From assembly GCF_002343915.1 (NCBI RefSeq), contig NZ_NETK01000001.1, positions 7,082,001-7,146,000 on the forward strand: a DNA stretch of 64,000 nucleotides, given 5' to 3'. The translations under genes and the position numbers were made by a program. Below are positions 7,179 through 14,892 of this stretch, in pieces. Within the stretch, counting starts at the first letter, position 1. Each line of letters begins with the position of its first letter. The stretch is from Nannocystis exedens (GTDB lineage Bacteria > Myxococcota_A > Polyangia > Nannocystales > Nannocystaceae). Under the pieces are notes generated by a model. The model did not search any database. It worked only from the letters and a program-made list of their open reading frames with translations, and was not told the origin of the DNA.

Positions 7179-8550
7179 GGTAGTCGCTGTTGGCCCAGCG
7201 CTTGCGCTCGCGGCGGCGGCCGAGCAGCCAGGCGAGCAGCGGGAAGCCGAGGATGATCGGGACCGGCAGGGCGGCGTAGCGGGTGAGGAACACGTCTTCG
7301 CGCACGCGGAGCGCCCAGGTCTCGGGGCTGCGCACGCCGAACGGGGCGAAGCTGCCGAGGCCGAGCGGGTCGCTGCCAGGCAGCGCGCTGGTGTCGCGCT
7401 CGGGGGTGACCTGCAGCAGGTAGCGGCCGCCGGCCACGCGGCCGAGGACGTGGTCGACCTGGCGGTCGCCCTCGGACCACGCCTCGCCGTCCTCGAAGCC
7501 GCTGTAGCTGCTGGCCTCCATGCCGAGGCCGATCGCCTCCTCGCCGTCGATCGGGATCAGCACCACCTCGGCGAACGCCCACGAGTTGTCGAGCGGGTCG
7601 GCGGTGAAGGAGATCTCGACGGTGGTGGACGAACCGGGCTCGCCGATCGTGACCTCCTGCGACAGCGCGCTGTCGAACCGCAGGTCGGTGGCCTGGAACA
7701 CCTCGCGCTCGGTGGCGCGGCCGGCGACGAACTGGACCGCGAAGTACCAGGCGACCAGGAACACCAGGCACGACAGCCACAGCGAACGGGCCTGCTCGCG
7801 CCAGCGGTTGGGCGCGAGCATGCCGACGCCCTTCTGTCGGGGCGGCTTGCCGGGCCGCTCGAAGGCGCGCCACACCTCGGCGGCGTCGAGGTGGCGCATG
7901 GCGGTGCGCGTCAGCTCGACGCCGTCGCTGCCGGCGACCTCCTCGATCGAGATGCCGTACGGCGGGGCGGCGAAGTCGTCGACGTGGGCGAGGTCGCCGA
8001 CCTGGACCTGCCACGGGAACTCGCCCTCGGCGTAGGTGACGTGGGCGTCGGCGCCGGAGAAGTGGCGGTAGCGGCGGCCGCGGTAGGTGATCGCGTGGCG
8101 CTTGCCGGGGACGACCTTCGGCGCGCCGGGGATGACCTGTCCCAAAGACCAGTGGCCATCGCTCGGCGAGTGGGCCAGGTAGCGGTAGCCGCGGTAGGGG
8201 TTGTAGAGCAGGAACTCCTGCCACGGCCAGCCGGGGACGGTGCGCCAGCAGATCCCGACGATCTCCCACAGGGCGCCGTCGAGGCGGCCGCGGGCGTGCA
8301 GCGGCAGCACCGAGGGCTGGTGGGCGCGCGCGGCCCGGTGGATCAGCGCCAGCGCGCCGCTGTCCTCGGGCCGCAGCAGGCTGCCGCAGGCCGGGCAGAC
8401 GACGCGCTGGATCGCCCCGAAGCCGCGCAGCGCGATCGGGCCGCCGCAGGCGAGGCACTGCACGGCCTCGGTGCGGGCCTCGTCGCGGAACAGCCGCGGC
8501 GGGGTGACCTCGGCGCGCGGGCGGGTCACTTCGGCGGTCGCCTCAGTCAC
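7171..8550 (-). CDS. DUF4178 protein with two zinc ribbons and membrane segments
   Basis: A 459-aa protein starting at GTG 8550. A zinc ribbon at about residues 32-56 (CLACGG...CPACGS) leads into a DUF4178-like beta-rich domain (WEIVGICWRTVPGWPWQEFLLYNPYRGYRYL) up to about residue 200. A membrane helix follows at about 262-282 (LWLSCLVFLVAWYFAVQFV), then an extracytoplasmic beta domain, and a last helix near 435-450. The start overlaps the stop of the upstream DUF4178 gene by 8 bases, so the two are coupled. DUF4178 proteins accompany DUF350 and spermidine synthase-like genes in many bacteria, including the mycobacterial Rv2597-Rv2601 region (recalled knowledge). Molecular function is unknown. 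Confidence 0.8.
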   Translation of the reverse strand: MTEATAEVTRPRAEVTPPRLFRDEARTEAVQCLACGGPIALRGFGAIQRVVCPACGSLLRPEDSGALALIHRAARAHQPSVLPLHARGRLDGALWEIVGICWRTVPGWPWQEFLLYNPYRGYRYLAHSPSDGHWSLGQVIPGAPKVVPGKRHAITYRGRRYRHFSGADAHVTYAEGEFPWQVQVGDLAHVDDFAAPPYGISIEEVAGSDGVELTRTAMRHLDAAEVWRAFERPGKPPRQKGVGMLAPNRWREQARSLWLSCLVFLVAWYFAVQFVAGRATEREVFQATDLRFDSALSQEVTIGEPGSSTTVEISFTADPLDNSWAFAEVVLIPIDGEEAIGLGMEASSYSGFEDGEAWSEGDRQVDHVLGRVAGGRYLLQVTPERDTSALPGSDPLGLGSFAPFGVRSPETWALRVREDVFLTRYAALPVPIILGFPLLAWLLGRRRERKRWANSDYPT

Positions 8551-9193
8551 GCCAGCCCTCGAATCTGCGCAGGCGGTCGAGGCCGAGCTCGGCGAGCAGG
8601 GCGGCCCGGCCGACGTAGACGTCCGGGCGCTTCTGGTAGGGGTCGACGCCGTAGTCGAGGCTGACGAACTGGTCGTCCGGGCCGGCGAGGTCGAGGCTGA
8701 AGAAGGTCAGGCCCGGCTCGGCGACGAACGGCAGCACGCCCTCGGCGCCCTGGTAGCGGGCGGCCCGCTTGTCGACGACCATGTACTCGTCGCCATGAAC
8801 TTCGTGCCATGTTCCGACGGACATGTTGTAAAAGCCAGGCAGATCGGGGCCGTCCGGGGCGGGGGTGGTGACGGCGTAGTTGCCCTGGAAGTCGGCCAGC
8901 CAGCCGACGCCGTCGGCGAACTGCAGGTACCACTCGCTCCAGGCGCCGCGGGCGTAGCGGAGCTGCAGGCGGCCGACGATCTCGAAGCCCCGGCCGGCGA
9001 AGCTGCCCTTGCTGCCGAGGAGCAGGGGGCTGCCGTCGTCGACCACGGCGGAGACCTTTCCCAGCAGGCGCAGGTCGACGCCGACGCGGACGACGGTGCT
9101 GCCGCAGTGCTCGCACACCAGCGAGACCGCAGTGCCGCGGAACGGCGCCGGAGCCCCGCACTGCGGGCACGACACCTGGCGCTCGTGCTCCAT
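8543..9193 (-). CDS. DUF4178 protein, soluble, single zinc ribbon
   Basis: A 216-aa paralogue-like partner of the next gene. CPQCGAP...CEHCGS at about residues 9-31 forms a zinc ribbon. The DUF4178 core follows (GFEIVGRLQLRYARGAWSEWYLQFADGVGWLADFQGNY). There is no membrane segment. ATG 9193 gives the conserved start before the zinc ribbon; the frame continues upstream only as antisense to other genes. It is the first gene of the minus-strand cluster running to 2421. A five-unit 14-bp palindrome array lies inside it (8779-8845), and an inverted repeat (9202-9233) lies just before its start. Confidence 0.8.
   Translation of the reverse strand: MEHERQVSCPQCGAPAPFRGTAVSLVCEHCGSTVVRVGVDLRLLGKVSAVVDDGSPLLLGSKGSFAGRGFEIVGRLQLRYARGAWSEWYLQFADGVGWLADFQGNYAVTTPAPDGPDLPGFYNMSVGTWHEVHGDEYMVVDKRAARYQGAEGVLPFVAEPGLTFFSLDLAGPDDQFVSLDYGVDPYQKRPDVYVGRAALLAELGLDRLRRFEGWRD
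8779..8845. repeat. 14-bp palindrome array, 5 units, inside a CDS
   Basis: Cores CCATGTAC (8779), CCATGAAC (8793), CCATGTTC (8807), ACATGTTG (8821) and CCAGGC (8835) are exactly 14 apart. The minus-strand product here is FYNMSVGTWHEVHGDEYMVV, inside the DUF4178 core and without disruption of the frame. Confidence 0.75.
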
Positions 9194-9201
9194 CGCCGAA
9201 G

Positions 9202-9233
9202 CATGGTGCCACTTCCGCGGGCGCGGCACCATG
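9202..9233. promoter_or_regulatory. inverted repeat upstream of the DUF4178 cluster
   Basis: CATGGTGCC (9202-9210) and GGCACCATG (9225-9233) form a perfect 9-bp inverted repeat with a 14-base loop, 9 bases before the first codon of the leading DUF4178 gene. It could be an operator or an mRNA hairpin; nothing in the sequence decides between them. Confidence 0.5.
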
Positions 9234-9312
9234 ACCCCGCGGGCGCTCGCGGCCGCGCGGACCCGGGTGGGCGGCCGACTCCGATGCGACCGCATCGCGG
9301 CGTACTCCCGCA

Positions 9313-9362
9313 ACATGTATAAACAAACATGTCTTTTGAGGCATGTCGAAGAGGACTGGTCG
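9313..9362. repeat. 14-bp palindrome array, 4 units, intergenic
   Basis: Cores ACATGTAT (9313), ACATGTCT (9327), GCATGTCG (9341) and ACTGGTCG (9355) are 14 apart, and ACAGGGC follows at 9370. The array lies between the divergent DUF4178 cluster and the lipoprotein gene, so it could influence either promoter. Confidence 0.85.
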
Positions 9363-9430
9363 AGCGTCGACAGGGCGTCGCCCGGTTCGGAGCGCCGCCG
9401 CTCGGCCGGGGGTCTGCATGCGCGGGTCGT

Positions 9431-9459
9431 TTCGCCCAGGGGCGAAAATGAGCTAGGGT
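9431..9459 (+). promoter_or_regulatory. predicted promoter, probably leaderless
   Basis: TTCGCC (9431-9436), 17 bases, then TAGGGT (9454-9459), which is 7 bases before ATG 9467. A short inverted repeat (TTCGCCC/GGGCGAA, 9431-9446) overlaps the -35 region. Transcription would start at or next to the start codon. Confidence 0.5.
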
Positions 9460-9466
9460 CGGTGCG

Positions 9467-10294
9467 ATGGCCTTGCTCGACAGATCTCGGTGCTTTGCGC
9501 TCGTGGCGGGGCTGCTGACGGCGTGCCCCCCGGCCGACAGCGGGACCGCGAGCGAGCCGCAGACCACGACCTCCTCCGCCGCGACGACGGGCACCACGAC
9601 GACCACCGAGACGGGCCCGACGACCGGGAGCACGGGCGGCGAATCGACGACCGGCGGGGGCGAGGCCAAGCGCTGCCAGTCGCAATGCGACAACGACCGC
9701 GACTGCCGGATCGACGGCGGCGACCTCGGGTTCCGCTGCATCGACGGGCTGTGCCTGTTCCCGCCGTGTACCAGCGACGCGCAGTGCCTGGCCGAGCTGT
9801 CGGGGTGGAAGACCCCGTGCGCGGGTCCGGGCGAGTGTGCGGCCGAGGAGGCGTGCGTGCTGGTGGCCGACGCGGGCCGCTGCGCGCTGACGCCAGCGAC
9901 CTTCGCCTGCGCCGACTTCGGGCTGGTCGAGCAAACGCTGCCGCTGTTCGAGGGCAGGGGCGAGGCGACGGTGTGCGGGCAGGCGGCCGCGACGTGCGAG
10001 GCCGGGGCGTGCCAGAGCCCGTGCGCGGGGGACGAGGCCTGTCTGCCCCAGACGGGGCACCCGGTGTGCGACGTGCCGTCCGGCGCGTGCGTGTGCCAGA
10101 TCGATCAGGACTGCCTCGACTCCGGTTTGCCGGGCTATGTGCAGTGCGTCGCCGGCCGCTGCGGGTGCGCGGTCGACAGCGACTGCGCGGGCGGACAGAA
10201 CGTGGACACCTGTTACGCCGGGGCGTGCGGCTGCTCGGCCGACGCGACCTGCACGGTGGCGGTCTTCGACGGCGCGCCGCTGGTCTGTCAGTAG
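9467..10294 (+). CDS. Cys-rich lipoprotein with Thr-rich linker
   Basis: A 275-aa exported protein. Residues 1-20 are a signal with lipobox LTAC, so it is predicted to be lipid-anchored. Residues about 21-65 are a Thr/Ser/Gly linker (TTTSSAATTGTTTTTE), typical of Nannocystaceae-type surface lipoproteins. The rest has about 30 Cys in short repeats such as CDNDRDCRIDGG, CAGDEACL, CQIDQDCL and CAVDSDCAGG. These resemble the disulfide-rich Asp/Cys modules of myxobacterial secreted proteins. No catalytic motif is visible. Adhesion or surface binding would be a guess. Confidence 0.75.
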   Translation: MALLDRSRCFALVAGLLTACPPADSGTASEPQTTTSSAATTGTTTTTETGPTTGSTGGESTTGGGEAKRCQSQCDNDRDCRIDGGDLGFRCIDGLCLFPPCTSDAQCLAELSGWKTPCAGPGECAAEEACVLVADAGRCALTPATFACADFGLVEQTLPLFEGRGEATVCGQAAATCEAGACQSPCAGDEACLPQTGHPVCDVPSGACVCQIDQDCLDSGLPGYVQCVAGRCGCAVDSDCAGGQNVDTCYAGACGCSADATCTVAVFDGAPLVCQ

Positions 10295-10351
10295 GTTCGG
10301 ACACGCGAGCCGGGCACGCCTGCGGGACTCGCGCGGCGTCGTATTTCGCGG

Positions 10352-10357
10352 TAGGCT
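10352..10357 (+). promoter_or_regulatory. -10-like box TAGGCT, leaderless start
   Basis: TAGGCT ends 7 bases before ATG 10365, the same geometry as at 9467 and 36390. The -35 region (TCGCGC, 17 bases upstream) is weak. Confidence 0.4.
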
Positions 10358-10364
10358 CCGCGCC

Positions 10365-11015
10365 ATGTCGCCGCACGAGCCAGCCATCGCCATCGTCGGC
10401 CCCGGCAACGTCGGGTCCGCCATCGCCCGCCGATTGGTCGCGGCCGGCTTCACCAGGGTGAGCTTCGGGGTCCGCTCGGGCTCGAAGATCGCCGAGGCGC
10501 TGGCCGAGCTGGACGGCAAGGTCACGGCCTCGCCGGCGCCCGAGGCGGCGGCCGCGGCCGACATCGTGTTCCTGGCAGTGCCGGGCGGCGTCGCGGTCCA
10601 GGCGGCCCACGGCCTCGGCGACCTCGGCGGCAAGATCCTGGTCGACTGCAACAATCCGCTGACGTGGTCGCAGGGCCCGGTGTGGGCGCCGCCGCCGGAG
10701 GGCTCGATCTCCGTGGCGCTGCAGGCCGCGCTGCCCGGGGCCCGCGTGCTCAAGGCGTTCAACACCTTCGGCGCCGAGTTCCACGCCGATCCGACGCTCG
10801 GCGACACCGTGGCCGACGTGCCGATCGCCGGCGACGACGCCGAGGCCAAGGCGACCCTGTCGGCGCTGATCCAGCGGGCCGGCTTCCGCCCGCTCGACGC
10901 CGGCCCGCTGCGCAACGCGGCCGCGCTCGAGAACATGGCGGTGCTGTGGATCCACCTCGCGCTGGTCGGCGGCCACGGGCGCGAGGTCGCGTTCAAGCTG
11001 CTGCGTCGTGGATGA
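10365..11015 (+). CDS. NADPH-dependent F420 reductase-like protein
   Basis: A 216-aa single-domain Rossmann protein. IAIVGPGNVGSAIARRL (about residues 8-24) is the dinucleotide-binding loop. FLAVPGGVA, VDCNNPL and VLKAFNTFGAE follow the order in the NADP oxidoreductase, coenzyme F420-dependent family. Some members use NADPH with flavin or metal substrates rather than F420, so the cofactor cannot be decided here. It is soluble and probably cytoplasmic. The last codons overlap the first unit of the palindrome array that runs into the methyltransferase gene. Confidence 0.8.
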   Translation: MSPHEPAIAIVGPGNVGSAIARRLVAAGFTRVSFGVRSGSKIAEALAELDGKVTASPAPEAAAAADIVFLAVPGGVAVQAAHGLGDLGGKILVDCNNPLTWSQGPVWAPPPEGSISVALQAALPGARVLKAFNTFGAEFHADPTLGDTVADVPIAGDDAEAKATLSALIQRAGFRPLDAGPLRNAAALENMAVLWIHLALVGGHGREVAFKLLRRG

Positions 11016-11072
11016 CCGATCGCGCATGTCGTTCGAGACAGATTCTTCGGTCCATGTGCCCGAGACCAGGGC
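11010..11072. repeat. 14-bp palindrome array, 4-5 units, across a gene boundary
   Basis: Cores GGATGAC (11010), GCATGTCG (11024), ACAGATT (11038), CCATGTGC (11052) and CCAGGGC (11066) are 14 apart. The array covers the reductase stop codon (11013-11015), the methyltransferase ATG (11026) and its first 15 codons. Confidence 0.75.
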
Positions 11073-12972
11073 GGTCTTCACCCGCCTGCGCAACTTCCTG
11101 GCCGGCCGGCTGGTCGGGGCGACGCGCGACGCGGCGCTGCTCGACGAGGTGCTGCGCTGCGTGTTCTGCCGGGCGCTGACGGTCCGCAGCGGCGAGGCGG
11201 CGCCGGATGAGGCGGGCGCGCTGCTCGGGTTCTACCGGGCCCAGCTCGCGCGGCTGAAGGCGCTGATCCCCGACGTGTTCGCCGAAGGCGCGCAGATCGG
11301 GCTCGACGCGGCGACGCTGCAGGAGGTCGACCGCGAGCTGCGCACGCTCGATCTCGACGACCCGCGCTGCGACCCGATCGGCGACGCCTACGAGGTGTTC
11401 ACGGCGGCGGCCGCCCGCGGGGTCGAGGGCCAGTTCTTCACCCCGCAGACGGCGGTGCGCATGCTGGTCGACCTGGTCGACCCACGCCCCGGCGAGCGGG
11501 TGATCGACCCGGCCTGCGGCGCCGGCGGGTTCCTCAGCCACACCGCGCGGCGGCTGGTCGCGCGCGGGGTGGCCCCGGCCGAGGCGGCGCGCAGCGTGGT
11601 CGGCATCGACAAGGACCGCTACCTCGCCGGGCTGGCGCGCGCGCACGTCGGCCTCGTCACCATGGCCCCGGCGCGGGTGTACTGTGGCGACGCGCTGGCC
11701 TGGCAGGCCGACGACGGCGGGCCGATCGCGTGCGAGCAGGGCGGGTTCGACGTCGTGCTCGCCAACCCGCCGTTCGGCGCCAAGATCGTCGCCGCCTCGG
11801 TCGAGGTCCAGCAGACCTTCGCGCTCGGCCACGTGTGGCGCCGCGGCCCCGACGACCGCTGGCAGCGCACGACCCGGCTGCAGCGCGGGGTCGCCCCGCA
11901 GGTGCTGTTCGTCGAGCGCCTGCTCGCGCTGGCCCGCCCCGGCGGCCGCGTCGGCCTGGTCCTGCCCGAGAGCCTGATCTCCGGCAAGTCGTACCGACAT
12001 GTCGTTCAGTACATGTTCGAACAGGCAGATCTACGCGCGGTCATCGGCATGCCCGAGGAGCTGTTCAAGACGTCGGGCAAGGGCGGCACGCACACCAAAG
12101 TGTGCCTGATGCTGCTGACCCGCCGCGAGCCGGCCCCGGCCAGCGAGCGGCCGGCGATCTTCATGGCCGAGGCGGCGTGGTGCGGCAAGGACAGCCGCGG
12201 CCGCAGCATCGACCGCGACGAGCTGCCGGAGATCGGCGACCGCTTCCGCCAGCACGCGGCCGGCAGCCCGCCCGCCGCCAGCCGCCTCGGCCACGCGGTC
12301 CCGCCCGAGGCGGTGCGCGGCAACGTGTTGGCCCCGCGCTACTACGACCCGAGGGTCGCGGCCATCCTGGCCGGCCTGCAGCACACCCACGAGCTGGTGA
12401 CGATCCAGCAGCTCGTCGACGACGGGATCCTCGGTATCACCAGCGGACACGAGGTCGGCAAGCTGGCCTACGGCGGCGGCGACGTGCCGTTCGTCCGCAC
12501 CTCGGACCTGTCCAACTGGGAGCTCAAGCTCGACCCCAAGCACTGCGTCGGCGAGGCGGTCTACGAGGCCCTGCGCGCCAAGCAGGACGTGCGCGCCGGC
12601 GACATCCTGATGGTCCGCGACGGCACCTACCTGATCGGCACGTGCGCGTTCATCACCGAGCACGACACCCGCATCGTGTTCCAGAGCCACCTGCTGAAGC
12701 TGCGGGTGCACCGGCCCGAGCTGCTGTCGCCGTACCTGCTGCTGGCGGTGCTCGGCTCGGAGCCGGTGCGCAAGCAGATCGAGGCCAAGCGGTTCACCCA
12801 GGACATCATCGACTCGCTCGGCGACCGCGTCGGCGAGCTGGTGCTGCCGCTGCCGCGCGACCCGGCCCAGCGGGCCCGCATCGCGGCGATGGTCGAGGCG
12901 TCGATCCGCGAGCGCGTGGCCAGCCGCGAGCGCGCCCGGGCGGCCTGCCTCGAGGTCGCCCGCGTCGACTAG
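11026..12972 (+). CDS. orphan fused M-S DNA N6-adenine methyltransferase
   Basis: A 648-aa type I-like modification protein with M and S parts in one chain. Residues about 120-400 are an N6-adenine methylase: FTPQTAVRMLVDLV, AdoMet site VIDPACGAGGFL (about 158-169) and catalytic NPPF (247-250). Residues about 455-648 look like an HsdS target-recognition domain (LVTIQQLVDDGILGITSG, DVPFVRTSDLSNW, VRAGDILMVRDGTYLIG, VLPLPRDPAQRARIAAMV). There is a single recognition domain and no nuclease motif. No restriction subunit lies nearby, so it is an orphan or its partner is elsewhere. An in-frame GTG at 11008 is an alternative start. The N-terminus is encoded by a palindrome array. Confidence 0.85.
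   Translation: MSFETDSSVHVPETRAVFTRLRNFLAGRLVGATRDAALLDEVLRCVFCRALTVRSGEAAPDEAGALLGFYRAQLARLKALIPDVFAEGAQIGLDAATLQEVDRELRTLDLDDPRCDPIGDAYEVFTAAAARGVEGQFFTPQTAVRMLVDLVDPRPGERVIDPACGAGGFLSHTARRLVARGVAPAEAARSVVGIDKDRYLAGLARAHVGLVTMAPARVYCGDALAWQADDGGPIACEQGGFDVVLANPPFGAKIVAASVEVQQTFALGHVWRRGPDDRWQRTTRLQRGVAPQVLFVERLLALARPGGRVGLVLPESLISGKSYRHVVQYMFEQADLRAVIGMPEELFKTSGKGGTHTKVCLMLLTRREPAPASERPAIFMAEAAWCGKDSRGRSIDRDELPEIGDRFRQHAAGSPPAASRLGHAVPPEAVRGNVLAPRYYDPRVAAILAGLQHTHELVTIQQLVDDGILGITSGHEVGKLAYGGGDVPFVRTSDLSNWELKLDPKHCVGEAVYEALRAKQDVRAGDILMVRDGTYLIGTCAFITEHDTRIVFQSHLLKLRVHRPELLSPYLLLAVLGSEPVRKQIEAKRFTQDIIDSLGDRVGELVLPLPRDPAQRARIAAMVEASIRERVASRERARAACLEVARVD
11997..12030. repeat. 14-bp palindrome array, 3 units, inside a CDS
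   Basis: Cores ACATGTCG (11997), ACATGTTC (12011) and GCAGAT (12025) are 14 apart and encode YRHVVQYMFEQADLRAVIG. That peptide resembles the conserved segment of N6 methylases, so this array may be partly dictated by protein sequence. Confidence 0.5.
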
Positions 12973-13053
12973 TACAGCCGCTCCGAGGTTCTCCTCGCGC
13001 TCCTCCTGAATTCACCGGTGACACTTTGCGACCCTCGCGGTGTTGGATCCGCG

Positions 13054-13596
13054 ATGCCCACCCGAGCCATCTTCTCCATCCTCTCGCTCCTCGTCGCCTG
13101 CGGGTCCCAGGACAGCGACAGCACGACCACCAACGCCGAGGAGCCGAGCGTCGCCGAACTCGCGGCCTGCGACGAGCACGACCTCGAGGTGATCCCCTTC
13201 ATGGGCCCCGCCTTCGACGACAACGGCGCCCTCCTCGCCCCCCTGCCCGTGCCGCACATCGTCGCCACCACTGCGGGCTGGCACACCCCCGAGAACCGGG
13301 ACGCCGTCGTCAGTCACAACACCCCGCCGATGATGGATGTCTTCACCCACGACGGCCTTCTCGGGGCCAGCTTCGCCTACTCCGAGGCTTGCGGGAGCGG
13401 GCGGACCGTGACCCTCTGGCGCGACGAGGCCGCGCGGAAGAAGTTCGTGTTCGGCGAGGTCCATAGCGCCGCGATCCGGAACGGCCTGAAGTACACCAGT
13501 GGGTGGGAGACCACCCACTGGACCGAGTCCACCGCCACCGAGCCCCCGAGCTGGGACGCCGTCAAGGTCCGACTCGCCACCGTCCGCCGCGAGTAA
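13054..13596 (+). CDS. putative lipoprotein with dimeric alpha-beta barrel-like domain
   Basis: A 180-aa exported protein. The signal MPTRAIFSILSLLVACGS carries a lipobox LVAC at about residues 13-16. The C-terminal half (AGWHTPENRDAVV, TVTLWRDEAARKKFVFGEVHSAAI, TSGWETTHW) resembles the dimeric alpha-beta barrel fold of antibiotic-biosynthesis monooxygenase-like and DUF3291-like proteins, in which a W-x-s-e-e-a-l-x-x-F stretch precedes a helix. This is pattern-based only. ATG 13054 is preferred because it starts the signal peptide. Confidence 0.6.
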   Translation: MPTRAIFSILSLLVACGSQDSDSTTTNAEEPSVAELAACDEHDLEVIPFMGPAFDDNGALLAPLPVPHIVATTAGWHTPENRDAVVSHNTPPMMDVFTHDGLLGASFAYSEACGSGRTVTLWRDEAARKKFVFGEVHSAAIRNGLKYTSGWETTHWTESTATEPPSWDAVKVRLATVRRE

Positions 13597-13599
13597 GGC

Positions 13600-13934
13600 G
13601 TGCCTCGCCTGCGTGTGTTCGTGATCGATGACAGCTGCGGTGCCGCCGAGCTGCTCGCCGCGCTGCTCCAAAGGGTTGGCCACACCGTCGGAACCACGGG
13701 TGACGGCCCGATGGGGACCGCCATCGCTACGGACTTCGTGCCGCACGTCGTGCTTTGCGACCTCGATATGCCGGAGGCCGACGGCTACATGGGGATCACC
13801 GAACTGCGCGCGCCCGCGAGGAGGAGCGCCATCACGCGCGAGAGAGTGGCTTCGACGCTCACCTGCTTCGACCGTTCGGTGTCGCCGCGCTCCAGGCCGT
13901 GATGGGTGACGACGGCGCGGGGGGCGACGACTGA
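13600..13934 (+). pseudogene. broken response-regulator receiver domain
   Basis: The first frame from GTG 13600 encodes a good receiver N-terminus: VFVIDDSCGAAELLAALL with the acidic pair, then VLCDLDMPEADGY with the phospho-acceptor Asp at about residue 51. After ELRAPARR the frame loses similarity. The receiver C-terminus reappears in another frame at about 13845-13931 as ESGFDAHLLRPFGVAALQ, with Arg where a Lys is usual, followed by TGA 13932-13934. About 25 residues (beta4-alpha4 with the Thr/Ser switch) are missing. A deletion plus frameshift explains this. The gene starts 3 bases after the upstream stop. Confidence 0.75.
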
Positions 13935-13985
13935 CCGCGACGTCGCGCCCTGCGCGGACCCCCGAAGGACTTCCGAGCGGCTGTA

Positions 13986-14765
13986 CTAGCCGAACATCAC
14001 GCCGCGCATCGAGATCGAGCCGAGGTCGAAGCCGGGGTTGAAGAACCGCGGCGCCTCGGCCTCGCCGGCGGCGCCGACGGTGTAGAGCAGCGGCAGGTAG
14101 TGGTCGATGCTCGGGTGATTCTGCCGCCCGAGCGCGGTCTCGGGGGCGCGCGCGAGGAAGTCGTGGTCGCGCTGCTCGATCGCCCGGGCGACGTCGGCGT
14201 CGAACCGCAGGGCCCACTCCTGCAGCGAGGTGTCGCCGCTCTGCGCGTGCTGCATGGCGGCGCGCAGGTTGTGCGTGACGTTGCCGCTGCCGAGGATCAA
14301 AACCCCCTCGTCGCGCAGCGGCGCGAGCGCGCGACCGATCGCCAGGTGCTCGGCCGGCGGCCGCTGATGGTCGATGCTGAGCTGCAGCACCGGGACGTCG
14401 GCGCGCGGGACCATGTGATGCAGGACGGTCCAGGTGCCATGGTCCAGGCCCCAGTCGCCGCGCGGCCCGGCGTTCACCGAGCTCAGCAGCTCGCAGACCC
14501 GGCGCGCGACCTCGTCGCTGCCGCGGGCGGGGTACTGGATCTCGAACAGCCGGCGGGGGAAGCTGCCGAAGTCGTGAATCGTCGGTGGGTCGCCGCCGGC
14601 GGTCACGAAGGTGCCGCGCGTGTACCAGTGCGCCGAGACGGCGAGGATCGCCCGGGGCGTCGGCAACGCCGCCCCGAGATCGTTGAACGTCCGCGTCCAA
14701 GCATTGTCGAGGATGACGTTCATCGGCGAGCCGTGGCCGACGAACAGGACCGGCGTGGTGGGCAT
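13986..14765 (-). CDS. class III extradiol dioxygenase, 4,5-DOPA dioxygenase (YgiD-like)
   Basis: A 259-aa cytoplasmic metalloenzyme of the LigB/DODA family, which cleaves catecholic rings extradiol. FVGHGSPMNVI supplies the first metal His near residue 11, LAVSAHWY the second near 46. The LDHGTWTVLHHM segment and GSGNVTHNL carry the further active-site His residues. Length matches bacterial YgiD-type proteins (about 260 aa). It is convergent with the plus-strand genes before it. TAACAT lies 12 bases before the ATG as a possible -10. Confidence 0.88.
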   Translation of the reverse strand: MPTTPVLFVGHGSPMNVILDNAWTRTFNDLGAALPTPRAILAVSAHWYTRGTFVTAGGDPPTIHDFGSFPRRLFEIQYPARGSDEVARRVCELLSSVNAGPRGDWGLDHGTWTVLHHMVPRADVPVLQLSIDHQRPPAEHLAIGRALAPLRDEGVLILGSGNVTHNLRAAMQHAQSGDTSLQEWALRFDADVARAIEQRDHDFLARAPETALGRQNHPSIDHYLPLLYTVGAAGEAEAPRFFNPGFDLGSISMRGVMFG

Positions 14766-14878
14766 GCTCGGTCGGGTATGTTACCCCGCGCACGCCCGGA
14801 CAAGCCCGGCCCGGGCAACGCACTGTTGCGCTCCTGCCGACAATCGGCCGGCCCTCGACGCAAGGGTGACGCTCGGGC

Positions 14879-14884
14879 TAGCGT
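14879..14884 (+). promoter_or_regulatory. -10-like box TAGCGT, leaderless start
   Basis: TAGCGT ends 8 bases before ATG 14893, close to the 7-base spacing seen at 9467, 10365 and 36390. No convincing -35 box is visible. Confidence 0.4.
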
Positions 14885-14892
14885 CGCCCCAG

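Noticed and set aside
11026..12972. Complete restriction-modification or defence system
   Set aside because: Only the methylase-specificity fusion is present; neighbours are a reductase, a lipoprotein and a broken receiver, none with nuclease motifs.
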